NCBI GenBank assembly: GCA_009193035.1
Contig: SWDT01000020.1
Location: 124,001 to 188,000, forward strand
DNA: 64,000 nt
Direction: 5' to 3'
DNA from: Halicephalobus mephisto
Taxonomy: Eukaryota > Nematoda > Chromadorea > Rhabditida > Panagrolaimidae
Part shown: positions 36,240-46,378 of the stretch, in pieces
Numbering within the stretch: position 1 is the stretch's first letter
How the letters are laid out: every line of letters begins with the position of its first letter
Program-made: the position numbers and the translations under genes
Notes under the pieces: model-generated
Database searches by the model: none
What the model saw: only the letters and a program-made list of their open reading frames with translations
Told to the model about the DNA's origin: nothing

Positions 36240-37452
36240 CTTAACGTGGTTTATATACCCAAGATTCCAAATCAATCCTAAAAAATCCGGAATTTATATA
36301 AAAATTTTCAAAAATTGAATTTCGCGGAAATTACGTGAATTTCACCTGAAACATTCCAGCCAAGACCGAGTTTTCAAAAGAGAAATTAAACCTGGATTAG
36401 TTACGAAACACGTATTTGATTTTTAAAATAAACTTTCCAAGTGCGAGAGCTAACAGAGCCAGGGAAAGCACAGAATGAGCAACAAGTCGGATTGTCTGTG
36501 TGCTTTTCCAGCAGTCCGTTTTCACAAAAAACGGCACTCGTAAGGAACACTAGGACATCACATTTGAAAAGTAAAAAATTAAGAATTTATAACTTAAAAA
36601 ATACATAAAATTCTAAAAAATATATATAAAATTCTAAAAAATACATAAAATTCTAAAAAATATATATAAAACCTTCAAAAAATACATGTAAAATTAAAAA
36701 ATATATATAAAATTCGAACTACATATACAAAGCTTTAAAAAGTACAAAAAATATCCTCATAAAATTGTTTATGAAGTTTTTAGGATTTAGGTGAAACAAA
36801 ACGAGTCGATACCGGTCAATGACACCAAATTTGTCACTTTTGTATTTCCACTCGCCCTTGTGCGGGAATTCAAAAAGTGCAAAATCACTATTATTGTAGA
36901 AAATTGTGAAAATTAAAAGTTCAAATTTTTATGGATTTTTAAAAATTTTGTAATTTAAAAGAAAAAAGAACAAATGAAAACGGCGCTAATCGATTTCGTA
37001 ATAAGTTGCCAAATTTTCTTTTTTTTTTGTTTCCACTCGCTTTTGCGCGCGAATTTAAAAATTTCAAAAAAATTACATTATTGTAAAAATAAAAAACTAC
37101 AAAATTCTCCCAAGACAAATTTATTATATTTCTTAAAGTTCTAAAATTTAGGTAGAAAAATTTAAAAAACATTACTAGATTCCGTAATGTTACCAAATTT
37201 ACCATTTTTTCCTTCAATTCTGCGCAGGTATTAAAAAAAATTATTAATTCCTGTTTTCGATATTTACACTTAAAAAATATGAATTCCGTTCAATCTCATT
37301 AATATTCCGACTCCATAAAAAGATCAAACTAAACAGAATCAACATCAACTGACTAGTGATCATGTTTTCCATTCATAACAACAACAATTTTATCACTATC
37401 CAAAGCAGGTTTTCTCGTACCAGCTTCATCTCCTAAAAAATAAACGACAAAA
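36240..37452. repeat. spacer upstream of P-glycoprotein 2 with interspersed-repeat copies
   Basis: No gene is seen. 36590-36740 is a short ACATAAAATTCTAAAAAATA array. Reverse-orientation copies of the GCGCAAGAGCGAG family lie near 36780-36880, 37000-37060 and 37145-37230. 36430-36570 is GC-richer and could hold promoter sequence for P-glycoprotein 2. The minus strand at 37434-37354 is open for 26 codons and could be an alternative end of MRPL43. Confidence 0.6.
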
Positions 37453-38006
37453 CTAAAATTTCCTGTGAATAAAATGAGGATGAGTTTCAACTGTAACTTC
37501 TTCCGAATTCGGTGGATCATCCTTCCATTTGCTTACAATTTTATAAACATTATGTCCCATATTTTCGGTATTCCACAGTTCTTGACCACGTGGCAGTCTT
37601 GTTTGAACTCTTCGTTTTCTACCTGATCGAAAATCTCCACCAATCGCCATTTCTTCAATAACAGACAAAATCTGATCCTTCGTTTTCCACGTCGCTCTTC
37701 TTTTCCTCATCCTATTCCATTCAAATCTACAAAACAACCTTCATTAAAATATAAAAAACTAAAAACTCACTCTCCAACAGTCCACGGATCCCATTCAACG
37801 TACGACCTTTGTAAAAAATACTTAATTTGCGGATTATTTTCCCTAATATGTGGCAAATATTCTTCTACAAATTGCTCCATTCCTTCGCTTTTTGGAGAAA
37901 ATGCAGTCCAACTCAGTCGAAGCATTTTAAAATTAGGACAAAATTTCAACGTTTTGGCCACATACCCATTCTGGGGGGCCATCAAATAACGATGCACGTG
38001 AGTCAT
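37453..38006 (-). CDS. MRPL43: mitochondrial large-subunit ribosomal protein mL43
   Basis: Two exons (38006..37771 and 37726..37453) encode 169 aa. The stretch ending PQIKYFLQRSYVEWDPW and the following basic RMRKRRATW fit the L51/S25/CI-B8 thioredoxin-like fold of mL43, a component of the mitochondrial ribosome. The ATG comes immediately after an acceptor-like TTTAAATTTAG, a strong trans-splice arrangement. It lies 120 bp downstream of MED10 on the same strand, so an operon position is likely. The protein ends HRKF; an alternative downstream exon with an open frame was noted but lacks a proper donor. Confidence 0.82.
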
Positions 38007-38126
38007 CTAAATTTAAAAATTGAACAAGACTCAAATAAACAAAAATAATCATCGGTCAATGACCGGTTTTCCATTTTCAGATAACAAAAACAGATTTTCA
38101 ACAAAGGTTGAGCAACAAAACAAGGA

Positions 38127-38918
38127 TCAAGAATGATTATAAGGTCTGAAAGTGGTGTAGTTCGCCATGTCTTGAGGTAAATCTTTGCCGAGTTCTTGGA
38201 TCAGCTTGGCTCGGAACTTTTTGTAGAGTTCAATCTTGCCGTTGACTTCCTTGTTCTTAGTCAGAGTTCTCTCCAGGATCTCCTTAGTATATAGTTGCGG
38301 GTTCTTGCCCTGATCTACATAATCCAGCAACTCTGCCGGAACCTTGACATCACGAAACTCGTCTTTCATTTGATCCAGTTGTCGAAGACCATGGATCATC
38401 GTATGGATTTTCTGATTTAAAGGTTCTTGAGACCGCGAAGTGAACTCCGAAGCTATGACACCCATATGACGTGCATTTTCCTGAAAAGAACAGTTTAAAC
38501 TTAAATCATTCTAACTTAGATTGACTACGGGGAAAATTCAAGTCAAGAGAGGAGAGATGTCACGGAAAATGAAGATTTTCTGGACAGGTCATTCTAAATG
38601 AGCGATCAATGAAAAAGGTAGTTCATTCTTAGGAAGTTTAAAAGATTATGCTTACAAAAAGCTATCCAGGCAATTTGAATGTACTTTAAATACTTTTGAA
38701 AAACCTTATAGAAGAATAGTGACTCTCAGGTACACCAAGAATTGCAAAAATATGAAATTTACAAAAATTTATATTGGATTCTCTGGGGGAATTGTCGTCA
38801 AAAGTCCTCTGATGATGGTATTTTAGAAACCAACCTGGAACTGTTCCAAAGTCTGCTCTAACATGTTGAATTTCTGCTCCTCGTTTGTGGACGGCGATTG
38901 AGGATCTCCTGGTGCCAT
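38127..38918 (-). CDS. MED10: Mediator complex subunit 10
   Basis: Two exons (38918..38835 and 38480..38127) encode 145 aa. LEQTLEQFQENARHMGVI, YVDQGKNPQLYTKEILERTL, KNKEVNGKIELYKKFRAKL and PQDMANY are the conserved core of MED10 (Nut2), a middle-module subunit linking activators to RNA polymerase II. The start ATG overlaps the stop codon of TRIAP1 by one base (TAATG), and an in-frame TAA lies three codons upstream, so translation cannot begin earlier. Intron 1 holds a 110-bp segment repeated in an intron of the chromodomain gene. Confidence 0.92.
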
Positions 38919-39300
38919 TATTTCTTACTTTCCTTTTCGAAACGATCGTTTTCCGTGTTGAGGATCTCCTTCCTCAATTCCTCTATGTCAATATCGAAAG
39001 GACGGTGCTTTTCGAGTCCCTAAATAGTGATGATGAAATCAGTTATTTTTATTTTGAATTTCATATATAAAAAACCACTTACTCGTTCCACACAGTCTCT
39101 GTAAGCTTCGTGGAGTCTTTCACAAGGATTATAAGCGTGTTTGTGTCTGTAGTCCGGAGAAATAAACTTTTGGAAGAAATTCGTGAAGCACTTGTCGTAA
39201 ACCTGCAAAATCCGAAATATTTCATAAAAATAAAAAATTAATTAACCTGTTTGAGTTCGTCACACTCTGGAAAAATACTAGGCATGTACCGTTCAGACAT
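38918..39300 (-). CDS. TRIAP1: TRIAP1/Mdm35-like twin CX9C protein
   Basis: Three exons (39300..39247, 39202..39083, 39019..38918) encode 91 aa. Cys13 and Cys23, and Cys45 and Cys55, form two CX9C motifs of the coiled-coil-helix fold that is oxidised in the intermembrane space. TRIAP1/Mdm35 pairs with PRELI-family proteins to carry phosphatidic acid towards cardiolipin synthesis, which is topically close to the PTPMT1-like gene at the start of the window. The C-terminal tail (EELRKEILNTENDRFEKESKK) is charged. Its TAA shares its last base with the MED10 ATG. Confidence 0.9.
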
Positions 39301-39740
39301 GGTACATCTTTGAATTCTGGAGCTGAAAACGAAGAAAATTGAAAAAAACGAGAGTCGAATGCGCGTATTTTTTCGCGTCGAGACCCGGCTTGGATGAACT
39401 TTTTTATTTTCAGCAATTTATTAAATTCTAAAATTTCCCAAATATTTTCATAACATTTTGGAATCTAAAAAAAATCAAAAATATCTAGAATTTAAAATGT
39501 TTGAAATTTTCGGAAATTCGTTTCAGGACATTTTTTAATTTTAGGATTTAATTAAATTCCGAAATTTCCTGGCCATTTTCATACTCTTCTAAAATTCAGT
39601 AAAAACTTAAAATTAAGACCTAAAACATGAATTTTTAGAAAATCCAACTTTCATGTGAAAGCATTTCGTAACAATTTTAATTTTTACAATACTGTGATTT
39701 TTATCCATAAAAACAGTGATAAATTCTCAAGTACTCAGAT
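39301..39740. other. spacer between the chromodomain gene and TRIAP1
   Basis: AT-rich, without a gene. A GC-richer patch next to the TRIAP1 start (39330-39400) could hold promoter or outron sequence. The spacing is compatible with either an operon or a separate promoter. Confidence 0.4.
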
Positions 39741-41702
39741 CTACTGACTAGGGACCGTGAATAGAGCAGTCCATTGTTCGCACCATTGACCGATACAATT
39801 CTGCTTGATTACTTTGAACTGCTTCTCCCGTTTCTCGAACAGATCAGTTATGTCCTTAATTGCGGCACATGCTTCGGACGATTGGGACATGCTTTTCCCG
39901 AATTCTTTCGCAAGTTTAAAGAAGTATAGTCTTTCATTATTGTCCATCAAGTCGTTTAGGAAATCTTCTACAATTTTCGTCGGGGGATCATTCGGAGATC
40001 TATATTCTGCAGGAAGATATGGAATGATTTCTTCATCAGAAAGAAGTTCACCGGCTTCATCGTAGGCGTGATTTTTCCAGATGTCTTTCCCGGTCTTGAC
40101 GAGGTTTTCAAATTCATCTATCCTTCTGGAAATTTCAGTCTGGGTCCGACGATAGTGGTTGATGACTTCCAAAAATCCCATAGAAAGCTGAAATTACGAA
40201 ATGCACACTCAATCCATATATCAAAACTTACATTTTCAAATTTGGTAAAAAATTTCCTCAACGAATAATCAACGACGGTATGTCTGTTTTGTTTTTTCAG
40301 TTTTACAAGAATTCGTAACTCTTTATTATCCAGCCTCTTGATGACAGCGTACGGAAAACTGATTGATTCTAGCTAAAGTAAGAAGTTATCATTGTTTCCA
40401 AGTTCGACTAAGTGTTGTAAAATATTCAAAAACACGTGGAAGAGCTAACTTTAGATTTTCTAAATTGTTCATTCCAACTCAACAGGCAATCGGGGAAACG
40501 GCAAGGGGTTTAAGAGTTCATTCTCAAGGAAATTCATTTACAACTAAGATTGAGAATTCAGAAATTCATTCCTAGGAGGTTCAAAAAGTTCAAAGATTCA
40601 TTCAAAGGGGATCTAGGGGTTCACTCCTAATGACTTCAGAGATTTGTGCTCACAAAAAACTGCCCAAGCTATTTAACTTCGTTCTACATATTCTTAAAAA
40701 CCTTATAGGGCAACAGTACCCCTAAAGTACACCTAACGTAACATAATATCGAATCTATAGAAATTTCCATGAAGGTTCTTAAGGAAAATTTCGCTTAAAA
40801 ATCCCTTGAAATTAGTGAAATGTAAAATATTAAAAAACTTACTTGTAGATCTTCCAAGGGAAACTTCGTATCTGGATACACATATACAACAGCTCCTCCC
40901 TTAGGGAATCCGAACCTGAGCTGCTTTCCGATGTCGCAGAAACAGACCTCGACTTCTTTGTCTTCGACCATCTTCTTGAGGGTTCTGGCGTCTGGTGGAG
41001 GAGTCATGTCGACGAAGGACCTTTCGGAACTTGCGCAAGAACTTCTAGCTGTTTCATCACTTAATTTTTCATCCAAAATAGTCAGTTTATCTCGATCAAT
41101 CAGCGGACGAACAGCTTTCTTGGATGGCGGGGAATTGAGGACGATGGGAACGGAATTACCCTCCAAATCTGCATCGATATCGGATATACCTGATTCGATT
41201 TTAACGACGGAACTAAGATTCATATATGAATTTTGAAAATCATAGATACAAACCAGGAAATTATCTCTCGTTCCGAGGCCGAGTGAGGACCGCGCCCGGA
41301 TTTCGCAATAGTTCCCGGGGACTCGGGTCTGGCAGACAATCGTTTCGAGACACTTGTACTGGACGACTGTGCAGATTCCGCCGTATCATCCTGACTATGT
41401 TCAGACAGAGATCTAGATTTCGACCGTTTCCTGGACTCCTCGAATTTTCTAATAACACTGGCACAATTATCCTAAAAAACTAAACTTCATATAAAAACCC
41501 CAAAAAATAAATTTCATATAAAAATCCTTACCTTTATCTCCTCAGCATCTTTCCATATGTCGTCAGAAGGCGGATATCCCTTCCAACGGATCTTGTATTG
41601 CAAAACACCGTTGGAAAATCTTTCATCCATAATTTTCTCCACAATATACTGTTCTGATCCATCTTCTCCTATTATAGGAGATGGACGATTGTATCGTGGC
41701 AT
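39741..41702 (-). CDS. chromodomain protein with uncharacterised C-terminal region
   Basis: Five exons (41702..41532, 41471..41254, 41212..40843, 40372..40232, 40187..39741) join in frame to 448 aa. Residues 19-72 form a chromodomain (YIVEKIMDERF, YKIRWKGYPPSDDIW, CASVIRKFEE), a methyl-lysine reader fold, with Tyr19 and Trp40 in likely aromatic-cage positions. A Ser/Arg/Glu-rich linker follows (residues about 73-190). The last 250 residues (VEVCFCDIGKQLRFGFPKGG, FPYAVIKRLDNKELRI, then a helical region) match no family I recognise and do not look like a chromo shadow domain. It is likely a nuclear chromatin reader. The start is the first ATG after a TTTTTTAG acceptor; an upstream exon is possible. 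Confidence 0.75.
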
Positions 41703-42031
41703 GGAATACAGCAGAAATTGGAATAGTGATGAAAGCAGTCTAAAAAATCGACCGAATCTCCGCCATCGTGACGCCGGAGACCCGCGCAAACTGCTGTCGT
41801 ATCCTTGGCTGGGTCCTTGAACGAAAATTCGTAATTACAATGAAAAATTTCGGATTTCTTTTTTTCGTTTTTTTACCTAATCATTTTTGCTAGAATTTTA
41901 TTCTTTTTAGAGTTGTATTATTTTTTTTCTAAAATTCTATTATTTTTCCCGAAATTTGGTTAATTTTCTCTATTATTTTTCTTTAAATTTCTATTGTTTT
42001 TCTAAAATTCTGTTTTTTCATTTTTTCGACA
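41703..42031. promoter_or_regulatory. divergent promoter region
   Basis: This 330-bp space lies between the chromodomain gene (minus) and the orphan acidic gene (plus). The half near the chromodomain gene (41740-41825) is GC-rich and may include untranslated sequence; the other half is T-rich. No named site was recognised. Confidence 0.45.
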
Positions 42032-42486
42032 ATGACAATGTCAGACAGATCTGCTGCCGATGGCACAAAACGAAGAATCGATGAATTTGAAGAAGATCCG
42101 ATGCCTCCAAAGAAGCTATATGTCGACAGAGCACCGCTCACCGCCGCCGCGTTACTGGCCAAATTGAATGAAAACGAACGACGGAAATGTAAGTTTTTTG
42201 AAACCCTTATTTATTTACTTATTGAATCCGTTTAGTCGAATTTTCCAATCTAATGATTGAACCCTTTGATGTCGAGGATAAATCGGATTCAGAATTTTCT
42301 TTTGGGCATCGTTTCCAACAAGATGTTGACTGCAGTCCCGACGTTGCTCCTCTAGCGTTTAATCCTGAAGAAGACGACATTGATGACGACGAATATAGTT
42401 ATTATGAAGAACTGCAAAAACCTTTAGATCAGACATGCGGGAAAATGGTTTATCAAGTCACACAAGAACCTAAAAAAATCCACTGA
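42032..42486 (+). CDS. small acidic protein of unknown function
   Basis: Two exons (42032..42188 and 42236..42486) encode 135 aa. The N-terminal part has a basic KRR patch and PPKKLYVDRAPLTAAALLAKL, which could be a nuclear localisation signal followed by a helix. The second half is very acidic (PEEDDIDDDEYSYYEEL) with few Cys. There is no membrane segment or signal peptide. I do not recognise the family. A GST gene follows after 142 bp on the same strand and CSTF1 after that, so it may head an operon. Confidence 0.7.
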
Positions 42487-42627
42487 TAGCTCTACTATGC
42501 TAACAGTGATGATAATCTCTCTCTGCTAATGATTTGTACTTTATGTGCTGCGCCCATTAAGGTTTTATTTTATCATTCGGGTTGAATATAAATGTCTTCC
42601 ATTAGAGGACATTGATATTGTTTGAGG

Positions 42628-43287
42628 ATGCACAGCTACAAGTTAGAGTATTTCCAATCGCGATTCCGGGCCGAGGCAATCAGACTGATTCTGCATTACA
42701 AAGGCCAAGAATTCGAGGATGTCAGATTGGATATCATGACGGAATGGCCCAAGAAGAAAGCGAGCACTCCTTTCGGAGTTCTTCCTGTCTTGACCGTCGA
42801 TGGAACCCAGTTAAGCCAGAGTATCCCGATTTGTCAGTTTTTAGCCAAACGATACTCTCTGGCCGGGAAAGACGAGTTCGAAATTGCTCGAGTCAACGCC
42901 ATTGCCGATTTTCAAAACGATTTGCTGAATGTGACTGTACCGTATATTCGTGCTGTTTTGACAGGAACAAACAATGTGGTAAGATTCAGATTATCAATAA
43001 AAATCACTTTACTTTTTCAGGAAGAAACAAAAAGTGCCCTCAGGGAAAACGTCAGCAAATGTTGGCCTAAACTCGCTGAAATCCTTCGAGCTTCGAAATC
43101 CAAGTTCTTCGTAGATAGCGGACTGACATGGGTGGACTTCTTCGTTGCCGAATTCACAGACACCGCGTCGAAGTTGTTCCCGGCTCTGGTGAGCAAGTAC
43201 CCGGAGCTGATTCATCATTCTCATCAAATCCACAATTTGCCACAACTTCAGAATTATCTAAAGAATAGGCCAGAAACATTTGTTTAA
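42628..43287 (+). CDS. glutathione S-transferase, sigma (nematode) class
   Basis: Two exons (42628..42978 and 43021..43287) encode 205 aa, the usual length for nematode sigma GSTs. The thioredoxin-like N-terminal half has the likely catalytic Tyr8 (YKLEYF), AEAIRLIL, FGVLPVL (cis-Pro) and the glutathione-site LSQSIPICQFLAKRY; the all-helical C-terminal half has LTWVDFFVAEF. It conjugates glutathione to electrophiles or isomerises prostanoids in the cytosol. One small difference is QSRFRAEA in place of the common GRGRAE-type stretch. AATAAA follows at 43327. CSTF1 starts 168 bp further on. Confidence 0.93.
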   Translation: MHSYKLEYFQSRFRAEAIRLILHYKGQEFEDVRLDIMTEWPKKKASTPFGVLPVLTVDGTQLSQSIPICQFLAKRYSLAGKDEFEIARVNAIADFQNDLLNVTVPYIRAVLTGTNNVVRFRLSIKITLLFQEETKSALRENVSKCWPKLAEILRASKSKFFVDSGLTWVDFFVAEFTDTASKLFPALVSKYPELIHHSHQIHNLPQLQNYLKNRPETFV

Positions 43288-43454
43288 TCTGATTATTCAG
43301 AGGTTAAAGATCGTTGTTGATATGGAAATAAAGTGACGTAAAATTCGAATTTGAAGTTTATCAGTCTTCTTTGGCGAAATGTTCCGGTTGAAAAAGTGCG
43401 CGTTTCTTTTTTTTGCGAATTTTTTATTTTCGTTTTTGTCGTTGATTTTCCGAA

Positions 43455-46074
43455 ATGAGTAACATCGAAATCAGAGAACGTGAGTACCTCTACAAGCTCA
43501 TCATCGGGTAGGTGGTTGATATATGGATAAATTTTTGTATGGAATTTTAGGCAACTTTTTTACGATGGATATCGTCAAGTGGCTGCTAATTTGGCGGAAG
43601 AAGTTGGAATTGTTCATGATCATCCTGCTCCATCGGATAAATTATTTAGAATGGTATCTATGGCAAAGCAATTTTCGGATGAACCAACACAAGAAAACAA
43701 TGACAAATTTATAAAAGTAAAATTTTTTAAAATTTGATATATGAAAAACGTTTATTTTAGTACAATATTGAGTCTATGGGATTGGATCTCGAGTATGATG
43801 CCGATGTACCTCCGACTGGTCACGAACCGGCCACATATGAACCTGTTTTCATGTCCACCCACAAGGCCCCGTGCCGGTCCGCGACTTTCAACACTGATGG
43901 TTTGGATTTTCACTAATAATTTAAAGTTTTTTCTCGGAGATACAGTCGAACTTGGATATAAGATACCCCATCAGGATCGGGCAAAGCGTGTCTTATAAGA
44001 AAGGATATATCATAGGGGGTAAATTTGAAGATAGATTAACCAAACTCACTCACACCGTATGCTATAATCTGAAATATGTTATGGCAGGGGTATCTGATAT
44101 CCAAGTTCTACTTTATTTTTATATTAGTTGTGATTTCTAGGATGTTTATTAAGGTTTCCATATATAACCATTAATCCTAAAAGCAGATAGGGGGCTGTGC
44201 ATCTAATGTAGCCTTAATTTGGGAATTTTCAAAAGCTATTTATGAAACATACTCCTAAAATTATCATAAATTAGTGTGAAATTACGAAACAATCATGTAA
44301 AATCAAAATTATCACTTTTAGGCTACTTTCGTTTTTAATAATTTCTGAAAATTTATGTTGGGATCATTTCGTCAAGATATTTTTTTAATTTTTATAATAA
44401 CATCGCTACAGAATCGTTACTTTAAACTGAAAGTACAAGTTATTTTAGTTTTTGGAAGATTCCCAAAATTTTTCCCAAAATTACTTTGTAAAAACATAAT
44501 TTTTATGGTTTTTAAATTAATTTTCTAGGATCTCTCGCAGCTGTCGGATCGGCTGATTGTTCAATAAAGATCTACGACCTCGAGAAAATCATCGCAAGGG
44601 AACTTAGAGGAGACGCTGTTCCGATGAACGAAAACGACCAGATCCATCCTGTTATCCGGTGTCTCTACGACCATGAAGGAGAAGTCAGTTGTCTGGCTTT
44701 CCATCCTCGTGAAGCTATCCTGATATCGGGAAGTCACGACAAAACAATCAAGTTTTTTGATTATTCAAAAATGTCAATTAAACGTTCGATGAAATCCATC
44801 AGAGAATCGGAATTTATCCGGGCTTTTGCTGTTCATCCTGGAGGTGAATTTCTGCAAGTTGCCGTGGACCATCCGACCTTGAGACTCTACAACATAGAAA
44901 CTCAACAATGTTTTGTTTCAAGCAACCCGGTAGATCAGCACGTGCGTCCGGTCCTTGATGTATGCTATGCGGACAACGCCAGATTACTCGCTTCGGGATC
45001 CCTGGATGGAGATGTGAAGATTTGGGATGGGATATCCAACAGATGTGTTCAAACTTTTACAAGAGCTCATGATGGTGCACCTGTTAGAAGTGTTAAATTT
45101 ACACGAAATGGAAAATATGTCCTGACAACTGGTGTAGATTGCAGTGCCAAATTGTGGGAATTGTCGACGAATAGATGCATTATTTCGTACACTGGAGCTG
45201 GAACAAGTGGCTTTGGCGAATTCTCAGCTCCTGCTTGTTTTAATCACACTGAAGATTACGGTAAGTTTTGGAATTTTTAAAGTAGATTTGAAAATTTTGA
45301 AAGATTTAAAATAGATTTAAGAAATTTTAGAATAGATTTAGAAATTTTAGAATAGATTTAAGAAATTTTTGAATAGATTTAAATGATTTTTGAATTTTTA
45401 AAATAGATTTGAAAATTTCGAAAGTTTTAGAATAGATTTGAAAATTTTGAAAGATTAAGAATGGATTTGGAAATTTTGAAAGATTTAGAATGAATTTAAG
45501 AAATTTTGGAATAGATTTAAAAATTTTAGAATAGATTTAAAAGATTTTTGAATTTTTAAAATAGATTTGAAAATTCCGAAAGTTTTAGAATAGATTTTAA
45601 AAATTTTGAAAGTTTTTTGAAAACTTTAGGAATCGATAGAAATTTCTGGAATTTAATAGAAAATTTTGTGGAAGTTTTTGGAGTTTTTTAAATTTTATAG
45701 AAATTTTTGAATATTTTAGAATCTGGTAAAAATTTATAAAATTTAATCTTGTATAAAGTTCTCAAATTTTAAATATTCCAGAATTCAATATTTGAAATTT
45801 ATTTTTAGACCTGAAATTTTGGAAATTCTTCGCGAGACCATTTTATAGAAAATTTTAACGTTTATGGTTATTAAATTTCGAAATTTTAGTTATGTTGCCG
45901 GATGACAAATCGGGAAGCCTCTGCACCTGGAATTCACGGACGGGAGACAGGAAACGACTACTTGCCCTTGGGCATGCGGCTCCGATCAGGGATTTTATCC
46001 ATTCCAAAACGGCTCCAGCGTTCATTACATGTTCTGATGATTGTAAAGCAAGATTTTGGTACAAAAAACTGTAA
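43455..46074 (+). CDS. CSTF1: cleavage stimulation factor subunit 1 (CstF-50)
   Basis: Five exons (43455..43507, 43551..43716, 43761..43899, 44529..45260, 45890..46074) encode 424 aa; human CSTF1 has 431. The N-terminal dimerisation region (EYLYKLIIGQLFYDGY) is followed by WD40 repeats: STHKAPCRSATF, GSADCSIKIYD, GSHDKTIKFFDYS, HPTLRLYN, SGSLDGDVKIWDG, VDCSAKLWE, HTEDYVMLPD and CSDDCKARFWY. It binds CstF-77 and helps set the mRNA 3'-end cleavage site in the nucleus. All GT-AG joins keep frame. Intron 2 contains the recurring 12-bp palindrome at 43734, and intron 4 is a short AT-rich repeat. Confidence 0.95.
45275..45610. repeat. GAAATTTTAGAATAGATTTA tandem repeat in CSTF1 intron 4
   Basis: Units of about 25-45 bp, many with AATAGATTT, fill the first half of the intron. 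No coding signal. Confidence 0.7.
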
Positions 46075-46378
46075 TTTTAGTTTGTTAATTTTGAAAGAAA
46101 AATTAAAACTGAATAAATGATGAAAATTGTAGTTTGGTTTTCTTGAGGAAGAGCAGCAAGTCTCGCGGGATTATATTCTGCCGAAAAGGAAAAAGGGTCT
46201 AGTTTTTCTCGTTTGCACACGAACGGACAGATTTTCCTCATCGATCGCGCGGCGGGGAGCTGTCATTCAGTGGAAAGAAGGGCTTTACTTTTTCTGTTGG
46301 GTCCAATTTACGGTTGTTTTTTTATTTATTTAAATTAAGTGCTGAATTTTAAAGATTTTATGAAAATTTTTATTAATA

